DNA from: Bradyrhizobium elkanii USDA 76
GTDB lineage: Bacteria; Pseudomonadota; Alphaproteobacteria; Rhizobiales; Xanthobacteraceae
NCBI RefSeq assembly: GCF_023278185.1
Contig: NZ_CP066356.1
Location: forward strand, 1,790,001 to 1,854,000
Direction of reading: 5' to 3'
DNA length: 64,000 nt
Within the stretch, counting starts at the first letter, position 1. Each line of letters begins with the position of its first letter. Below the pieces are notes generated by a model. It was not told the origin of the DNA. It saw nothing but the letters and a program-made list of their open reading frames with translations, and ran no database searches. Shown piece by piece: positions 1-8,661 of this stretch. Position numbers and translations under genes: made by a program.

Positions 1-144
1 CTTTCGTCCAGCCTCTATCGCGCCCGCAACCCGATTGGCGGTCCCCTTCACGGCGTCGGAGACTTCCGCGATAGGAGATTTCGGCTCTGAAGCAGGATCC
101 AGGCTTTCGTGCGGGAAGGGGGCGAGCGGGATGTCGTCACTCAT
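1..144 (-). CDS. Partial small protein of unknown function, runs off the left edge
   Basis: The frame opens with ATG at 144 and stays open to base 1, giving 48 residues starting MSDDIPLAPFP and continuing with a polar, alanine-rich stretch; the C-terminus lies outside the window. It starts 48 bases after the stop of the CsbD gene on the same strand, so the two probably share one transcript and the EcfG-like promoter upstream of that gene. I do not recognise a domain. The coding call rests on the open frame, the operon position and a codon usage like its neighbour. Confidence 0.6.
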   Translation of the reverse strand, partial: MSDDIPLAPFPHESLDPASEPKSPIAEVSDAVKGTANRVAGAIEAGRK

Positions 145-192
145 GATTCAATCTCCAATCCAGCAATTGCTCGGCTGTACCCGTCCCAAACG

Positions 193-546
193 CTATCGCG
201 CGCGCCGCGGCGGGCGCGCCAGCCATTGCGCCAACACAAATCCGATCGCGCCGGCGATCAGCATCGAACCGAGCGGATTATCCTGCACCTTCCTGGCGAT
301 CGCTTGTGTGCCGTCGCGGAAGGTCTCGCCGCTGTTCTCATAGGCGTCCTTGGCGTAGTCGGCGGCGGCATCCGTAACGTCGCGCGCTGCGTCCTTGGCT
401 TGGCCGTACAGGTTCTGCGCGGTGCCTTTCGCCTCGCGGAGACGGCCCGCTGCCTGGCTCTTTGCATCTCCGGCGATATCGCCGACGGTGCCCTCGAGTT
501 TACCGGCGAACTCCTTCGCCGAACCGGCAATGCGATCGCTCTCCAT
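193..546 (-). CDS. CsbD-family stress protein with C-terminal membrane segment
   Basis: 117 residues. The N-terminal 75 residues are the hydrophilic, lysine/alanine/aspartate-rich pattern of CsbD proteins (repeated AKxxAGxxxxxxGD-like units). They are followed by a single hydrophobic segment near residues 93-110 (LGSMLIAGAIGFVLAQWLA) and a basic tail, so the protein is probably anchored to the inner membrane. CsbD proteins accumulate under general stress; their molecular role is not settled. A match to the EcfG promoter ends 37 bases before the ATG. A second, shorter CsbD gene lies at 11160-11351. Confidence 0.88.
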   Translation of the reverse strand: MESDRIAGSAKEFAGKLEGTVGDIAGDAKSQAAGRLREAKGTAQNLYGQAKDAARDVTDAAADYAKDAYENSGETFRDGTQAIARKVQDNPLGSMLIAGAIGFVLAQWLARPPRRAR

Positions 547-582
547 AGCAGATACTCCTTGGGGTGAAAGTCTCGGCGAGCT

Positions 583-607
583 AACTGGCAGGATCCCGCG
601 ACGTTCC
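583..607 (-). promoter_or_regulatory. EcfG-type general-stress promoter candidate for csbD
   Basis: On the minus strand this reads GGAAC, 17 bases, GTT. That fits the alphaproteobacterial EcfG consensus GGAAC-N16-17-(c)GTT, with A instead of c before GTT. The GTT lies 37 bases from the csbD start codon, in the correct orientation. Confidence 0.6.
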
Positions 608-696
608 TGCGCGCAGAGAGCGCGGCCTGCAAATGTGGTTGCGATCTGAGCTCCCAGCAGTCCATGCCTGCCGCTCGACCGCCCCGAAGAGACGGA

Positions 697-1245
697 TCAA
701 GATCGCCAGGAAAGCCGCTTTCGCTTCTGCGCAGCCTTGAATTCCAGGACATGTCGTTGAACAGCAAGCTTGGCATTGAAGCTCCAGCCGCGCACGAGTT
801 GCCATGCTGACAGGGACGCGACCCAGTCCTGGCCTTGGCAAAGCCTACCGTGGCACCAGGCGAAAGCAGGAATTGACATCAGCTTGTCGCGGTTGACGCA
901 GAAGAGCCGCTCGATGAGCAGGAGTTTGAGAAGCTCGCCGACGATGAGGAGCGCAAACCCGCGACCGATGTGCCCGGTCGCCGTCAGGTAGGCCGCAAGA
1001 GGCTTGACCGGTTCAAGCACGATGACCGGCACGAGGAACAGTGCCAGAGCCGGATACGGGCGAAGCGACTCGATCCACGCTCGCACGCGCTCGAAAACCC
1101 AGCAGTTCGCCAACCGGCGAAAGACAGGTTTGAAGAGAGTGAAAAAGACCGCGTCCACCAGGAAGTAGATGGCTGCGATCAGAAACACAAAGGGTTTGAA
1201 CATGCGGCTCAAGCGGGCTCTCCAATGAACCAAGCGCGAACCCAT
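697..1245 (-). CDS. Hypothetical inner-membrane protein in the desaturase operon
   Basis: Chosen start ATG at 1245, only 9 bases after the stop of the desaturase gene; an alternative ATG at 1203 begins MFKPFVFL. From there the protein has three hydrophobic segments (FKPFVFLIAAIYFLVDAVFF; PYPALALFLVPVIVLEPVKP; a region ending LLIVGELLKLLLIERLF) and a basic, tryptophan-containing C-terminus. No catalytic motif is visible. Tight spacing implies co-transcription with the desaturase and perhaps a role in membrane-lipid adaptation, which is inference. The frame stays open upstream of 1245 but only antisense to the desaturase. Confidence 0.7.
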   Translation of the reverse strand: MGSRLVHWRARLSRMFKPFVFLIAAIYFLVDAVFFTLFKPVFRRLANCWVFERVRAWIESLRPYPALALFLVPVIVLEPVKPLAAYLTATGHIGRGFALLIVGELLKLLLIERLFCVNRDKLMSIPAFAWCHGRLCQGQDWVASLSAWQLVRGWSFNAKLAVQRHVLEFKAAQKRKRLSWRS

Positions 1246-1253
1246 CGTTAAGT

Positions 1254-2378
1254 TCACGAATTCAAGCGGCGAATTCCAGGACCCGCAACGGAACCATTGC
1301 TCTGCGTCCGCGTATGGCGCGCGACCAGACCTATTTTGGCGTCTCGGAACGAAATGAGCCGTCGCTCCTTCTCGTCCCACAAGGCCTTCGGCACACATCG
1401 CAAGCTCTGGACGAGGGTGATTCGGCCCACATTTGCGAGTTCCGGATGATCCCGGAGCACGTCCGGCAGCCGATAGCAGGGAATTCGACTGCATAGATGA
1501 TGGACGTGGTGGACGCCGATGTTTGCGGTGAACCAGCGCAAGATCCACGGCAAGTGATAGTGCGAACTGCCATAGAGCGCAGCTTCGTGAAAGCTCCAGT
1601 CTTCATCGCGTGACCATGAGGTGTTCTCGAACTGGTGTTGAACATAGAACAGCCAGACGCCGATCGACGCAGCCAGAATCATGACCGGCAGATGCACCAG
1701 CAGGAATGGCCCAAGGCCTACCAGTCGGATCATGCCGGCGGCCAGAACCGCGATGGCGACGTTCGTGCCCATTGTGCTCAGCCAGGGCTGCCAGCCGTTA
1801 CGCATCATCCCAATCGGCAATCGATGCCGCAAGATGAACAGATATGTCGGGCCCACGCCAAACATGACGATCGGATGCCGGTACAGGCGATAGAGGATCT
1901 GGCGCCATCGAGACCGTGCGGCAAACTCACTCACGGTCAATGTATCGATGTCGCCCGAGCCTCTATGATCGAGATTGCCTGAACTCGCGTGATGCCGCGC
2001 ATGGTTGCGCCGCCAATAATCGTAGGGAGTTAAAGTGACAACGCCGATGGCTCGGCCGATCCAATCGTTTGCAAGCCGGCTGCGAAAGAAAGACCCGTGG
2101 CCGCAGTCATGCTGGATCATGAAGAGACGAACGAGCAGGCCTGCCGCGGGCACGGCCAGCAGCAGGCCAATCCCATGGCCGCGGACAACGCCGACGAGCA
2201 TCAGAGCCCAGATGACAGAAAAGGGTACTGCCGTGATCACCAGCTCGAAAATGCCGCGCGCGTCATCGGGTTGGCGATACCGGGCGAGCAGCGCTGCCAG
2301 CGAGCGGGCTTCCGGTGGATATTGAACCATGTCTAACTGCTTTCGGAGTGAGCCGCCAAAGCCAGGCCGCGACATCAT
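1254..2378 (-). CDS. Fatty-acid desaturase (membrane di-iron)
   Basis: 374 residues from ATG 2378; an internal ATG at 2330 (MVQYPPEARS) is an equally plausible start. The three histidine boxes of membrane fatty-acid desaturases are present: HDCGH near residues 90-94, HARHH at 126-130 and HHVHH at 290-294. They lie between hydrophobic hairpins, as expected for an integral inner-membrane enzyme that inserts a double bond into acyl chains using O2 and an electron donor. The upstream region carries two copies of an unexplained palindrome (2520 and 2659). Regiospecificity cannot be told from sequence. Confidence 0.9.
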   Translation of the reverse strand: MMSRPGFGGSLRKQLDMVQYPPEARSLAALLARYRQPDDARGIFELVITAVPFSVIWALMLVGVVRGHGIGLLLAVPAAGLLVRLFMIQHDCGHGSFFRSRLANDWIGRAIGVVTLTPYDYWRRNHARHHASSGNLDHRGSGDIDTLTVSEFAARSRWRQILYRLYRHPIVMFGVGPTYLFILRHRLPIGMMRNGWQPWLSTMGTNVAIAVLAAGMIRLVGLGPFLLVHLPVMILAASIGVWLFYVQHQFENTSWSRDEDWSFHEAALYGSSHYHLPWILRWFTANIGVHHVHHLCSRIPCYRLPDVLRDHPELANVGRITLVQSLRCVPKALWDEKERRLISFRDAKIGLVARHTRTQSNGSVAGPGIRRLNS

Positions 2379-2519
2379 CGACGACCGGAATGATCACGAC
2401 GAGCCCGGGTTCGGCACGAGGTAACCCATGACACCGAGCACCGCGCCGATAAGCGACGCGGGCTACCGCAGGACATGCGATGATCGAACCCAATGCTAAT
2501 CCGCGTCCGGATGTCTTGC

Positions 2520-2535
2520 TGAGCAATATTGCTCA
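2520..2535. promoter_or_regulatory. Unexplained 16-bp palindromic operator-like site, copy 1
   Basis: A perfect palindrome, TGAGCAATATTGCTCA (18 bp including flanking C and G). It is the most symmetric of five copies of the pattern TGRKCAAWWTTGCTCA and lies in the intergenic region between the divergent desaturase and zinc-ribbon genes. Confidence 0.5.
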
Positions 2536-2658
2536 GTCCGGGAGCCGGCACTTCAGAAAGGACGCGGGTTGATCGAGGCTACGGGGTGTACGCTTTCGGG
2601 ATGCGGCGAATGCGGGCCGGACTCCTTGACCGATCTTGCAATCACTTCTCGGAAAATG

Positions 2659-2674
2659 TGAGCAATATTGATCA
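2659..2674. promoter_or_regulatory. Unexplained 16-bp palindromic operator-like site, copy 2
   Basis: TGAGCAATATTGATCA, one mismatch from copy 1 and 139 bases downstream of it, in the same divergent intergenic region and about 90 bases before the zinc-ribbon gene. Confidence 0.5.
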
Positions 2675-2762
2675 GCAGCCGGTCAGGTGGTGCGCGATTT
2701 TGGTGCCGTCCGATTCGCTTCACGACCACAGGTGAACGGCCCCGACCCGGAAGGAGCATCAC

Positions 2763-2963
2763 ATGCCCGAAATCTTCGCGCGCCCCGAGCCCTCGCTTAT
2801 TCCGATCGCACGACCGCGCTGTCCGAAGTGCCAGGGCCGCATGACGCTGACCCGGATCGAATCCGACCACGGCAATCCTGACCTGCGGACTTTCGAATGC
2901 TCCAATTGCGAACTCGTCTGCCGGCTGCCGGCAGATGAACAAGTAAAATCGCTCAAGACCTAG
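2763..2963 (+). CDS. Small zinc-ribbon protein
   Basis: 66 residues from ATG 2763, preceded by GGAAGGAG. It has two CxxC knuckles, CPKC near residues 20-23 and CSNC near 46-49, suggesting one structural zinc. The rest is polar, with no other domain. A related protein with the same two knuckles and the same phrase (RTFECSxC) lies at 56308-56514, so the family is duplicated in this window. The partner or function is unknown. Confidence 0.75.
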   Translation: MPEIFARPEPSLIPIARPRCPKCQGRMTLTRIESDHGNPDLRTFECSNCELVCRLPADEQVKSLKT

Positions 2964-3014
2964 GGGCCCGAAGCCCGAAAAGGGAGTCCACTCACGCGAT
3001 ACGTCGCGCACGAG

Positions 3015-3893
3015 CTATGTGGCCGGGGTGCTCAGTGCGGCTATCGGCGCTTCGAACGTGTACGAAAACCCCGTCGACGCATAGGTTAGTTGCACGTCAC
3101 CCCGCAACTGCTTGCCCAGGGTTTCGATCAGCCGTGTTCCGAAGCTGCGCTTTGCGGGCGGCTGGACGATCGGGCCATTCTTTTCGGTCCAGGTGAGGTG
3201 CAAGCGTTGTGTCGCTTGGTCCACCGTCCAGATGATGTCGACGCGTCCCTCCGGGACCGACAGGGCGCCAAACTTGGTGGTATTCGTGCAAAGCTCGTTG
3301 AGCGTCATCGCGACGGCGATGACGGCACCGGACGCCAGCCGGATATCGGGTCCCGTGATCGAGAATTTCGATTCGTCGGGATTGTCGAAGGCTTCGATGG
3401 CGCTGCGAACGACCGTGCCAAGATCGGCGCTGGACCATTTTGCCTGCAGAAGGAGATCGTGCGCCCGGCCGAGTGCCAAGAGCCGGCCCTCGATGGCGCG
3501 CTGCGCGTGCTCAACCCCCTGCAGGTTGCGCAGGCTCTGGGAGACGATTGCGGCGACGGTCGCGAGCGTGTTCTTGATGCGGTGGTGCAGCTCTTCGAGG
3601 ATCAGCTTCTGCAGCTTGTCGGATCCCTCGCGCTCTTTGGCGTCGATGCCGGCCTTGGCAAGCAGACTCCTTGTATTGATCTCAGCTTGCGCCAGGAGTA
3701 GCCGCAGGCTGACATTCTCTGCCGCCAGGAAGTCCTGCCGGAATTCTGCGCCGCCCGGGCGCTTGTCTGTGCGGAGATCAACTTCGAGCATTTGCAACTG
3801 TATCACCCCGGGCTGGGTACCGCACTTGATTTCCGCCGAGCGTTCGCATTGAAGCGTCTGACGGCAGACAGCGCCAAAAACCACGAGATTCAA
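3015..3893 (-). CDS. HWE/HisKA_2-type sensor histidine kinase without obvious sensor domain
   Basis: 292 residues if read from the TTG at 3893, which overlaps the stop of the response-regulator gene (TTGA). A later ATG at 3791 (MLEVDL) is an alternative start. After a short coiled N-terminus comes the phospho-acceptor helix ELHHRIKNTLATV (histidine near residue 104) typical of HisKA_2/HWE kinases, then an ATPase domain with the N-box LNELCTNTTKFGAL. No membrane segment or PAS domain is seen, so it is probably cytosolic. The overlap with the receiver gene implies a dedicated pair. HWE kinases often feed the PhyR-EcfG pathway in this group, which is inference here. Confidence 0.85.
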   Translation of the reverse strand: MNLVVFGAVCRQTLQCERSAEIKCGTQPGVIQLQMLEVDLRTDKRPGGAEFRQDFLAAENVSLRLLLAQAEINTRSLLAKAGIDAKEREGSDKLQKLILEELHHRIKNTLATVAAIVSQSLRNLQGVEHAQRAIEGRLLALGRAHDLLLQAKWSSADLGTVVRSAIEAFDNPDESKFSITGPDIRLASGAVIAVAMTLNELCTNTTKFGALSVPEGRVDIIWTVDQATQRLHLTWTEKNGPIVQPPAKRSFGTRLIETLGKQLRGDVQLTYASTGFSYTFEAPIAALSTPAT

Positions 3894-4288
3894 GCGTGGC
3901 CAATCATGCTGCGTAGCTCAGCTATGATTTGCCAGGCTTGGAGTGATTTGCCAAAAAATCTGCTGCAGGGGGGAAGATCGATGCTCGATGGGTTCAAATG
4001 CCCCGACACCAGGATGATCTTGATCGCCGGCCAACGCTTGTGCACGGTACGCGCAAGACCCAGTCCGTCCATGCTGCCGGGCAGCTGAATGTCGGTGCAC
4101 ATGAGCGCGATGTCGGACCTGGATTCCAGGATTGCGACGGCTTCGTCGGTATCCAGAGCTTCAAGCGGCGTGTAACCGGCGTCTTCCACCATGTCGACCG
4201 CGCGCATGCGGAGCATCATCTCGTCCTCTACGACGAGAACGACGGCCGGACTGCGTGAAAGATCGGGCACCATCGGATGGGCATCCAC
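3890..4288 (-). CDS. Stand-alone response-regulator receiver protein
   Basis: 132 residues, a single CheY-like receiver domain with no output domain. The acidic pocket is E21-D22, the phospho-acceptor is Asp66 in MCTDIQLPG, the Ser/Thr position is in ILVSGH and the conserved Lys is in FFGKSL. It precedes and overlaps the HWE kinase gene by a few bases, so the two are translated together. Being output-less, it probably modulates the kinase or passes phosphate onward. Confidence 0.87.
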   Translation of the reverse strand: MDAHPMVPDLSRSPAVVLVVEDEMMLRMRAVDMVEDAGYTPLEALDTDEAVAILESRSDIALMCTDIQLPGSMDGLGLARTVHKRWPAIKIILVSGHLNPSSIDLPPCSRFFGKSLQAWQIIAELRSMIGHA

Positions 4289-4433
4289 GGAAAAACGGGT
4301 GTGACTGAAACAAGCGATTGATCTGAGACAAGCATCTCGGTGCCCCTACGATCCATGCCCAGGTGCTGTTTTCACTAATTATCCGAGATTGGGCCTGAAC
4401 GGTGGAGCGCGGGAAGAAGATAGCTCTCAACCG

Positions 4434-4586
4434 TCATTTTGCTGGCACGCCGACCCTGCCGCTGAAATGCTCGAGCATTTCAGCGGCGTTCTCCAGGATC
4501 TTAGCCATTTTCATCGCATCCGCGCGCTCGTCTCCCGGCGGCATCTTGCGGGCTCTATCCAGGGCGTCTGCCGCCCGGATGTTCAG
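4434..4586 (-). CDS. Small conserved-type hypothetical protein, start unresolved
   Basis: The C-terminal 50 residues (IRAADALDRARKMPPGDER and so on, ending GRVGVPAK) resemble a family of short, charged proteins that I associate with Bradyrhizobium, which typically carry RAADAL, a PPGxER phrase and end near RGRPAK. The open frame runs upstream to 4826 but overlaps the 35-residue gene at 4673-4780 on the same strand, so the true start should lie below 4673. No ATG or GTG is present there; CTG at 4586 is the best candidate. It may be a 5'-truncated gene. Confidence 0.4.
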   Translation of the reverse strand: MNIRAADALDRARKMPPGDERADAMKMAKILENAAEMLEHFSGRVGVPAK

Positions 4587-4672
4587 CTTGCAAGCTAACG
4601 ACGATTGGACTCGCTTGACTGGCCGGAATGAGCGGTTGGCTTGAGCTGACGGCGCAGGCCCACCGAGGGAAA

Positions 4673-4780
4673 CTACCACTGAATAAGCATCGCAGCAGCG
4701 ATCAGCAGCACAAAAAAGACCGGCAGCAGTACCGGAGGCACCAGCCACTCGCGAACGCTGAATTTGGAGATATCTGACAT
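4673..4780 (-). CDS. 35-residue single-pass membrane protein
   Basis: ATG at 4780 is preceded by AGAGGCGG at ideal spacing. The peptide begins MSDISKFSVREWLVPPV, continues with one hydrophobic helix (PVFFVLLIAAAMLI) and ends QW. A short polar N-terminus and a single transmembrane helix are typical of genuine bacterial small membrane proteins. Too short for most gene finders. Function unknown. Confidence 0.6.
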   Translation of the reverse strand: MSDISKFSVREWLVPPVLLPVFFVLLIAAAMLIQW

Positions 4781-5159
4781 AGTAACCGCCTCTAGGTCGC
4801 GGCGGGAGCACAATGCTCTCAGTCACCGATAACAGCCGAGGGGTGGGCGGTGATGTCTAGGATATAGTGCCGATCCGCAGAATAACGAGGCCAGGCGCAA
4901 CTATTTGCTGTGACAGGATCGAGCGGGGTTGTAATCCGCTTCCACCATAGCCATTTGGAGGCTGGCGCAACCGGATCGCTCCAAACTCCCTCCCTTCGCG
5001 CCAAGCTTTGGCTACAGCACATCTTGTCAGCGTATCGACCGGTTGCACGCGAGTGCGTCGGAGACAGGATCGGCTATCGCCATCGAATATGCCGCGACGC
5101 AAATCGCGTGCAGCCGGCACGGAGGTCTCGTGCTCCGACAACTGATCGGCCCCGGCAAC

Positions 5160-5420
5160 ATGATCGAGTTTCCGAACCATAGCCGGTCATATGACCGCAC
5201 GCGGCGTGCCGTACGATTTTGGGGACACGACAGCGCTATTGAGGCATCGTTTTTCATCAACGAAAATGCGCTGAAGCGAATTCAACCGGATATCGGTTGC
5301 GATGAGCCGGGCTTCCTCCGCGCATTCGATTCCAACCGTGACTTGATCTGCGCCGCCGCTGCCAAGGTGTACGTCCGCGGCAGCAGAGGCTCTTACGACC
5401 TGGTCCCCGCAAATTTTTGA
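5160..5420 (+). CDS. DUF1488 family protein
   Basis: 86 residues from ATG 5160 (MIEFPNHSRSYD). It matches the DUF1488 pattern as I know it: an N-terminal MIxFPN strand, a middle VRFWGHDS, and a C-terminal alanine-rich helix with a YxRG turn ending SYDLVPANF. Function unknown. The frame is open upstream to 5043, but homology to the decayed second copy (8558-8661, opposite strand) supports the start at MIEFPN, because the sequence upstream is conserved as non-coding DNA. Confidence 0.82.
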   Translation: MIEFPNHSRSYDRTRRAVRFWGHDSAIEASFFINENALKRIQPDIGCDEPGFLRAFDSNRDLICAAAAKVYVRGSRGSYDLVPANF

Positions 5421-5594
5421 ACCGATCGTGCTTCTGGCCTTCGCCTGATCGGCGAAACTGCCGATGTGCTTCGACCTGGCCATCTGAATACTCTCGACTG
5501 GCCACGAGGGGTAGCGGCAAAGTTTAACCGAGACTGCGCGTCAGACGCCGAGTGAAGCGTTCGATCTATGCCATTTGAAGATGGCCTCAATGAA

Positions 5595-5622
5595 AATGGC
5601 CGCGGAGTACTCCGCGGCCATT
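5595..5622 (-). terminator. Perfect 28-bp palindrome, probable terminator of the secreted-protein gene
   Basis: A perfect 28-bp inverted repeat centred on GGAGTACTCC, 21 bases after the stop at 5643 on the minus strand and followed there by TTTTC. The GC-rich stem plus a short T tract fits an intrinsic terminator; the symmetry would also allow function from the other side. Confidence 0.65.
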
Positions 5623-5642
5623 CATAGATATCCCGTCGTCTC

Positions 5643-5957
5643 TCAGTAGCGGTCGGTCCCGATTCCGACGCTCACGCCGGGAGCGCGGAAGCCGACGCCG
5701 GAACGGTCGTCATAGCCGCGCCGCTCGATGTAACGCTCGCGAGGAGCATATCCGTAAGCATCGCGCCCGTCGCGGATGATAACATGGCGTTCGCCGCGTT
5801 CGCGCCAGCAGCGACCATCTTCATTGCAGACCATGCGAACGTTTTGAATGTTGCTCTCCGGTGCAATCGATACACTGGCGGAAAGTGGGGCGGCTGAAGC
5901 GGCGGTCACAATAAGCGTACTTGCGGCGGCTACCAGAGTGATTGCGAAGGTTTTCAT
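5643..5957 (-). CDS. Secreted/periplasmic small protein
   Basis: 104 residues with a clear Sec signal peptide: MKTFAITL, a hydrophobic core, and an AxA-type cleavage site near residues 21-23 (ASAAP). The mature part has two cysteines (VCNEDGRC) that could form a disulfide and a tyrosine/arginine-rich C-terminal half. Such RY-rich exported proteins are frequent in this group. No enzymatic motif; function unknown. Confidence 0.8.
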   Translation of the reverse strand: MKTFAITLVAAASTLIVTAASAAPLSASVSIAPESNIQNVRMVCNEDGRCWRERGERHVIIRDGRDAYGYAPRERYIERRGYDDRSGVGFRAPGVSVGIGTDRY

Positions 5958-6112
5958 AATAGCATTTCTCCAAAGGTGATTGTGTCAGTGAGCCAATGGG
6001 CTCGCGACAGGATGGTTCCAGGAACTCGAATGTGAATATTTTTAGCGCAGGTGCAGGCGAGGAGCAGGGACTCCAAGTTGAAGGCGGCTTGATACCCACA
6101 CCCGTCGGCTTG

Positions 6113-6316
6113 CTAAGCAATTGATGCCAATGCCGCACGCCGCAGTTCGTTCTGATTGCGCTCACCGGTCGCAGCACGAGCGAGGATGTTCTGCGCAACC
6201 TGCAAACGGTTGGAGGTCGTGAGCACAGTGGGTGAGAATGACCCTATCGCATCCTCAAAAATTGCTTTGAAGCTGGCAAGCTCTTCTGGAGAATAGACTA
6301 CACGTTGATTCATCAT
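6113..6316 (-). CDS. Small hypothetical protein
   Basis: 67 residues, MMNQRVVYSPEELASFKAIF and so on, mostly helical and charged, with the phrase ILARAATGERNQNELRRAAL near the C-terminus. I associate this pattern with a widespread uncharacterised rhizobial family but cannot name it. It stands alone between two minus-strand genes, so operon membership is unclear. Confidence 0.65.
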   Translation of the reverse strand: MMNQRVVYSPEELASFKAIFEDAIGSFSPTVLTTSNRLQVAQNILARAATGERNQNELRRAALASIA

Positions 6317-6418
6317 CCTAATGACTTTCCCTATTTGCTACGTCTTGTCGGTGTGCCCTCTCACTGTCGCGCGCTAAAAAAAATCGGCCAGCGGCGTCGG
6401 TCCAATTGCCATCGGAAG

Positions 6419-6931
6419 TTACTCCCTACCAGCTTCGACCACGGAGTTGCGCGCGATGGTACCGGCAGCAATTTGAACTGAAGAACCGATTGCCCAACAG
6501 CCTGCGATCACAACGATCGAACCGTGAGACACGACCTGATCAACGACAATCATGCTGACAGATAGAAACGCTGCGATCGCGGCAATGAATGTGCCTGCTG
6601 CGCTGAAGATCTCAGCCGCATCGGTGTGGCTTCGCTCTTCCGGGAGCCCCTGAGCACGATGGCGAGGTAGGTCGATGCCGATATAGAAGCTAAAAGCTCC
6701 GTAGAGCATCAGCAGCAAGATGAACCAGACACTTCCAAACAGTTCGTGTTCGAGGCGCATCAACGCTGCGGCCACGTACATGCCGCACGAGCCTCCAATC
6801 GTGGCGAGTCCAATCCTTTCAAGGAAATGCGCCGATTTGATGAGGGGAGAAGGAGCGACCCATATGGTCGCCGCGCCATAAGTGTACTTTGCCGCAGACA
6901 GGGCACTAGGAACTACATTGCTCATTTTCAT
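6419..6931 (-). CDS. Four-helix integral membrane protein of unknown function
   Basis: Start ATG 6931 (MKMSNVVPSALSAAKYTYGA), chosen because AGAAGGAAG lies 8 bases upstream. 170 residues with about four hydrophobic segments (IGLATIGGSCGMYVAAAL; FGSVWFILLLMLYGAFSFYI; two C-terminal segments from FSAAGTFIAAIAAFLSVSMI onward). The loop between helices 2 and 3 is charged. No transporter signature is visible. The frame extends upstream to 7093 but without a better start. Confidence 0.72.
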   Translation of the reverse strand: MKMSNVVPSALSAAKYTYGAATIWVAPSPLIKSAHFLERIGLATIGGSCGMYVAAALMRLEHELFGSVWFILLLMLYGAFSFYIGIDLPRHRAQGLPEERSHTDAAEIFSAAGTFIAAIAAFLSVSMIVVDQVVSHGSIVVIAGCWAIGSSVQIAAGTIARNSVVEAGRE

Positions 6932-7519
6932 GTCGTGCTTCCTTCTGCGATTGCCTGACGCGCGCGACGTGGTCGGCACTCCCGTGTTTGGAACAGCAAT
7001 TTTGGAAAGTGTTTGCCTACCGACGGCAATGTGCTGCCATTTAGATGGAGGCGAGGACTTCGGTGCGTCGCCGTTTTGGCAGCTGTCGGGCAAGCAATCC
7101 GCTTGGCCGCTACAAAGACGCTACTCCGTTTCCGGTCCAACGCCTAATCAATAATGACTGGCAATGGAGGCGGTCTGAAAAATCTGCGGTGTTATGCCTC
7201 CGACGAAACTCTCTGAGTCGCCGCAATCCCACAAGGGATGGCATCGCAGCGCGAGGTCGTACGCGCTGCGCCCAGCGGCCGATGCGAAGTCAATTGTGGG
7301 CTCGCTGCATTCCCGCGATTAGTATTACCGCCTCTTGGCCTGCGGAATGGATTAAGGCAGCGCCACCTACCAATGAGGTGAGCTTTCAAATGCCAAGCAG
7401 ATTGTGCCGTTGGCGAAGCGCGCAGGTGTCACCGCTTCCCGCAGCTTGTCACGAGGTCTGTCCGAGGTGCTACTGCACGGGCTCTCCTAGGTGACTGAGG
7501 GTGTTACGCTCCCGCCGTG
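6932..7519. other. Intergenic stretch without a supportable gene
   Basis: Several short frames are open on both strands, but none has a ribosome-binding site plus a recognisable product. Nothing else was seen. Confidence 0.5.
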
Positions 7520-7851
7520 ATGGCTAAAACATACAGCCAGAACGACGCTGGCGCAGCCAGAGCACTGGATCTCGCATCGGCAGGCGTGCCTTCTGTCACA
7601 GGCAATTTGCCGCGACCGGAATCATCCTTGTGGTTGTGCAGAAATCAGGCAATCTGCCCGCGGAGCTCCGCTGTCTCCACCGACCTACGCAGAATGTACT
7701 CCTCGTCAGCCGCGAGGGCTGCGCCGCGGGGATGGTCCTGCTCCGGGATGAGAACGGAGCCGTTGCAAGCCTCCGCGAACCCTCGCTTGTCATCCGTCAA
7801 AAAGACGAATCCGTCCCTTCAGGTCTTGAATTTACGCGTTTCCTAAGCTGA
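7520..7851 (+). pseudogene. Frameshifted small hypothetical gene
   Basis: From ATG 7520 the frame reads MAKTYSQNDAGAARALDLAS. It then becomes unlike protein, while the next frame continues with an apparently natural sequence (RRAFCHRQFAATGIILVVVQ, later VLLVSREGCAAGMVLLRDENG) to a stop at 7851. The switch lies near 7575-7590 and needs one indel. The two halves together make a plausible protein of about 110 residues with a central beta-rich core. The family is unknown to me; broken by one frameshift if the sequence is correct. Confidence 0.5.
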
Positions 7852-8343
7852 GAACCCTTGACGAGTTCGCCGCGCGCGGTTGCCCTTGGGCGATGCTGCT
7901 CGGATGTGAACATGCAGAGCCCTCTCGTTGGTTGACCAGGACAGATATGGATATGGGGATCGAAGGTTCGAATAACGAGCCCAGGCGCAAATAAGATTGC
8001 CCTCGGAGCGCGCGGATAGGCTTTGCTGTGCGTCCAACCGTCCCGCCTGGCAAAAAGAGCCGCTGCGGCGGACTGCAATTAGGAACAATTCACCACCATC
8101 TTCGACCGCATCGTAGTTGCGAGCGATGGCGTCCTTCATCGCGAACCTCTCTGACAGTTTGTCCGCCGATAACTTCGGTCGACATTCAGATCTGATCAGG
8201 TAGCCTGCTTAATTCGCCGAGCTGCGCTTTTCCGGTTTAGCTCACTCGACGGACTCTGCCAGACCGGCTCGACCGGTCCGGTTCGCGCCAAGGGCGACGC
8301 CGCAGGCTTGCCCTGAAAGAGGCCACCATCTGCGGCGGCCTGA
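7852..8343. other. Intergenic stretch, one weak frame only
   Basis: A minus-strand frame at 7843-8139 begins MKDAIARNYDAVEDGGELFL, a plausible amphipathic start, but its second half turns arginine-rich and unconvincing, and no ribosome-binding site stands out. I see no other feature. Confidence 0.4.
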
Positions 8344-8502
8344 AAGGTTCGACATGATCCGAAGATCAATGAGCATACCTGTCCGGGATGCAATGGAAGG
8401 GGCTTCGCTGCGGTGATGCTGCCAGTGCAACCGGGCCAAAAAATCTACCCCACGAAATGCAAGCCCCGCGAGGGCAAGGGCAAAATCACCGATGCCAACT
8501 GA
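8344..8502 (+). pseudogene. Remnant of a small DnaJ-type zinc-finger protein
   Basis: An open frame contains TCPGCNGRGFAAVMLPVQ, then QKIYPTKCKPREGKGKITDAN and a stop. The first CxxCxGxG knuckle is intact. The second has lost a cysteine (CKPREGKG where CxxCxGxG is expected), and no start codon precedes the first knuckle. It looks like a degenerate member of the short CxxCxGxG protein family. Confidence 0.5.
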
Positions 8503-8557
8503 GGCGGCCTTCGCCATTCGCGGGAAATTTATGTCGGAGCGCGCAGGCCGGGCGAAG

Positions 8558-8661
8558 TCAGCGTATCTTCGTTTATGAAAACGGTGCCTCAATAGCGCTG
8601 TCGTGTCCCCCAAATCGCACGGCAGGCCGCGTGAACGACTATGGTTCGGAAACTCAATCAT
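8558..8661 (-). pseudogene. Decayed DUF1488 gene, 5' part only
   Basis: From ATG 8661 it begins MIEFPNHSRS exactly as the intact gene at 5160. A base-level indel then shifts the frame, although the DNA stays similar (the stretch GGGGACACGACAGCGCTATT is shared) until about 8558, where similarity stops. The product is therefore both frameshifted and truncated. Confidence 0.75.

Noticed and set aside
6984..7010. Another GGAAC...GTT match on the plus strand
   Set aside because: The spacer is one base too short (16 bases to GTT) and no supportable plus-strand gene follows. Treated as one of the expected chance matches.
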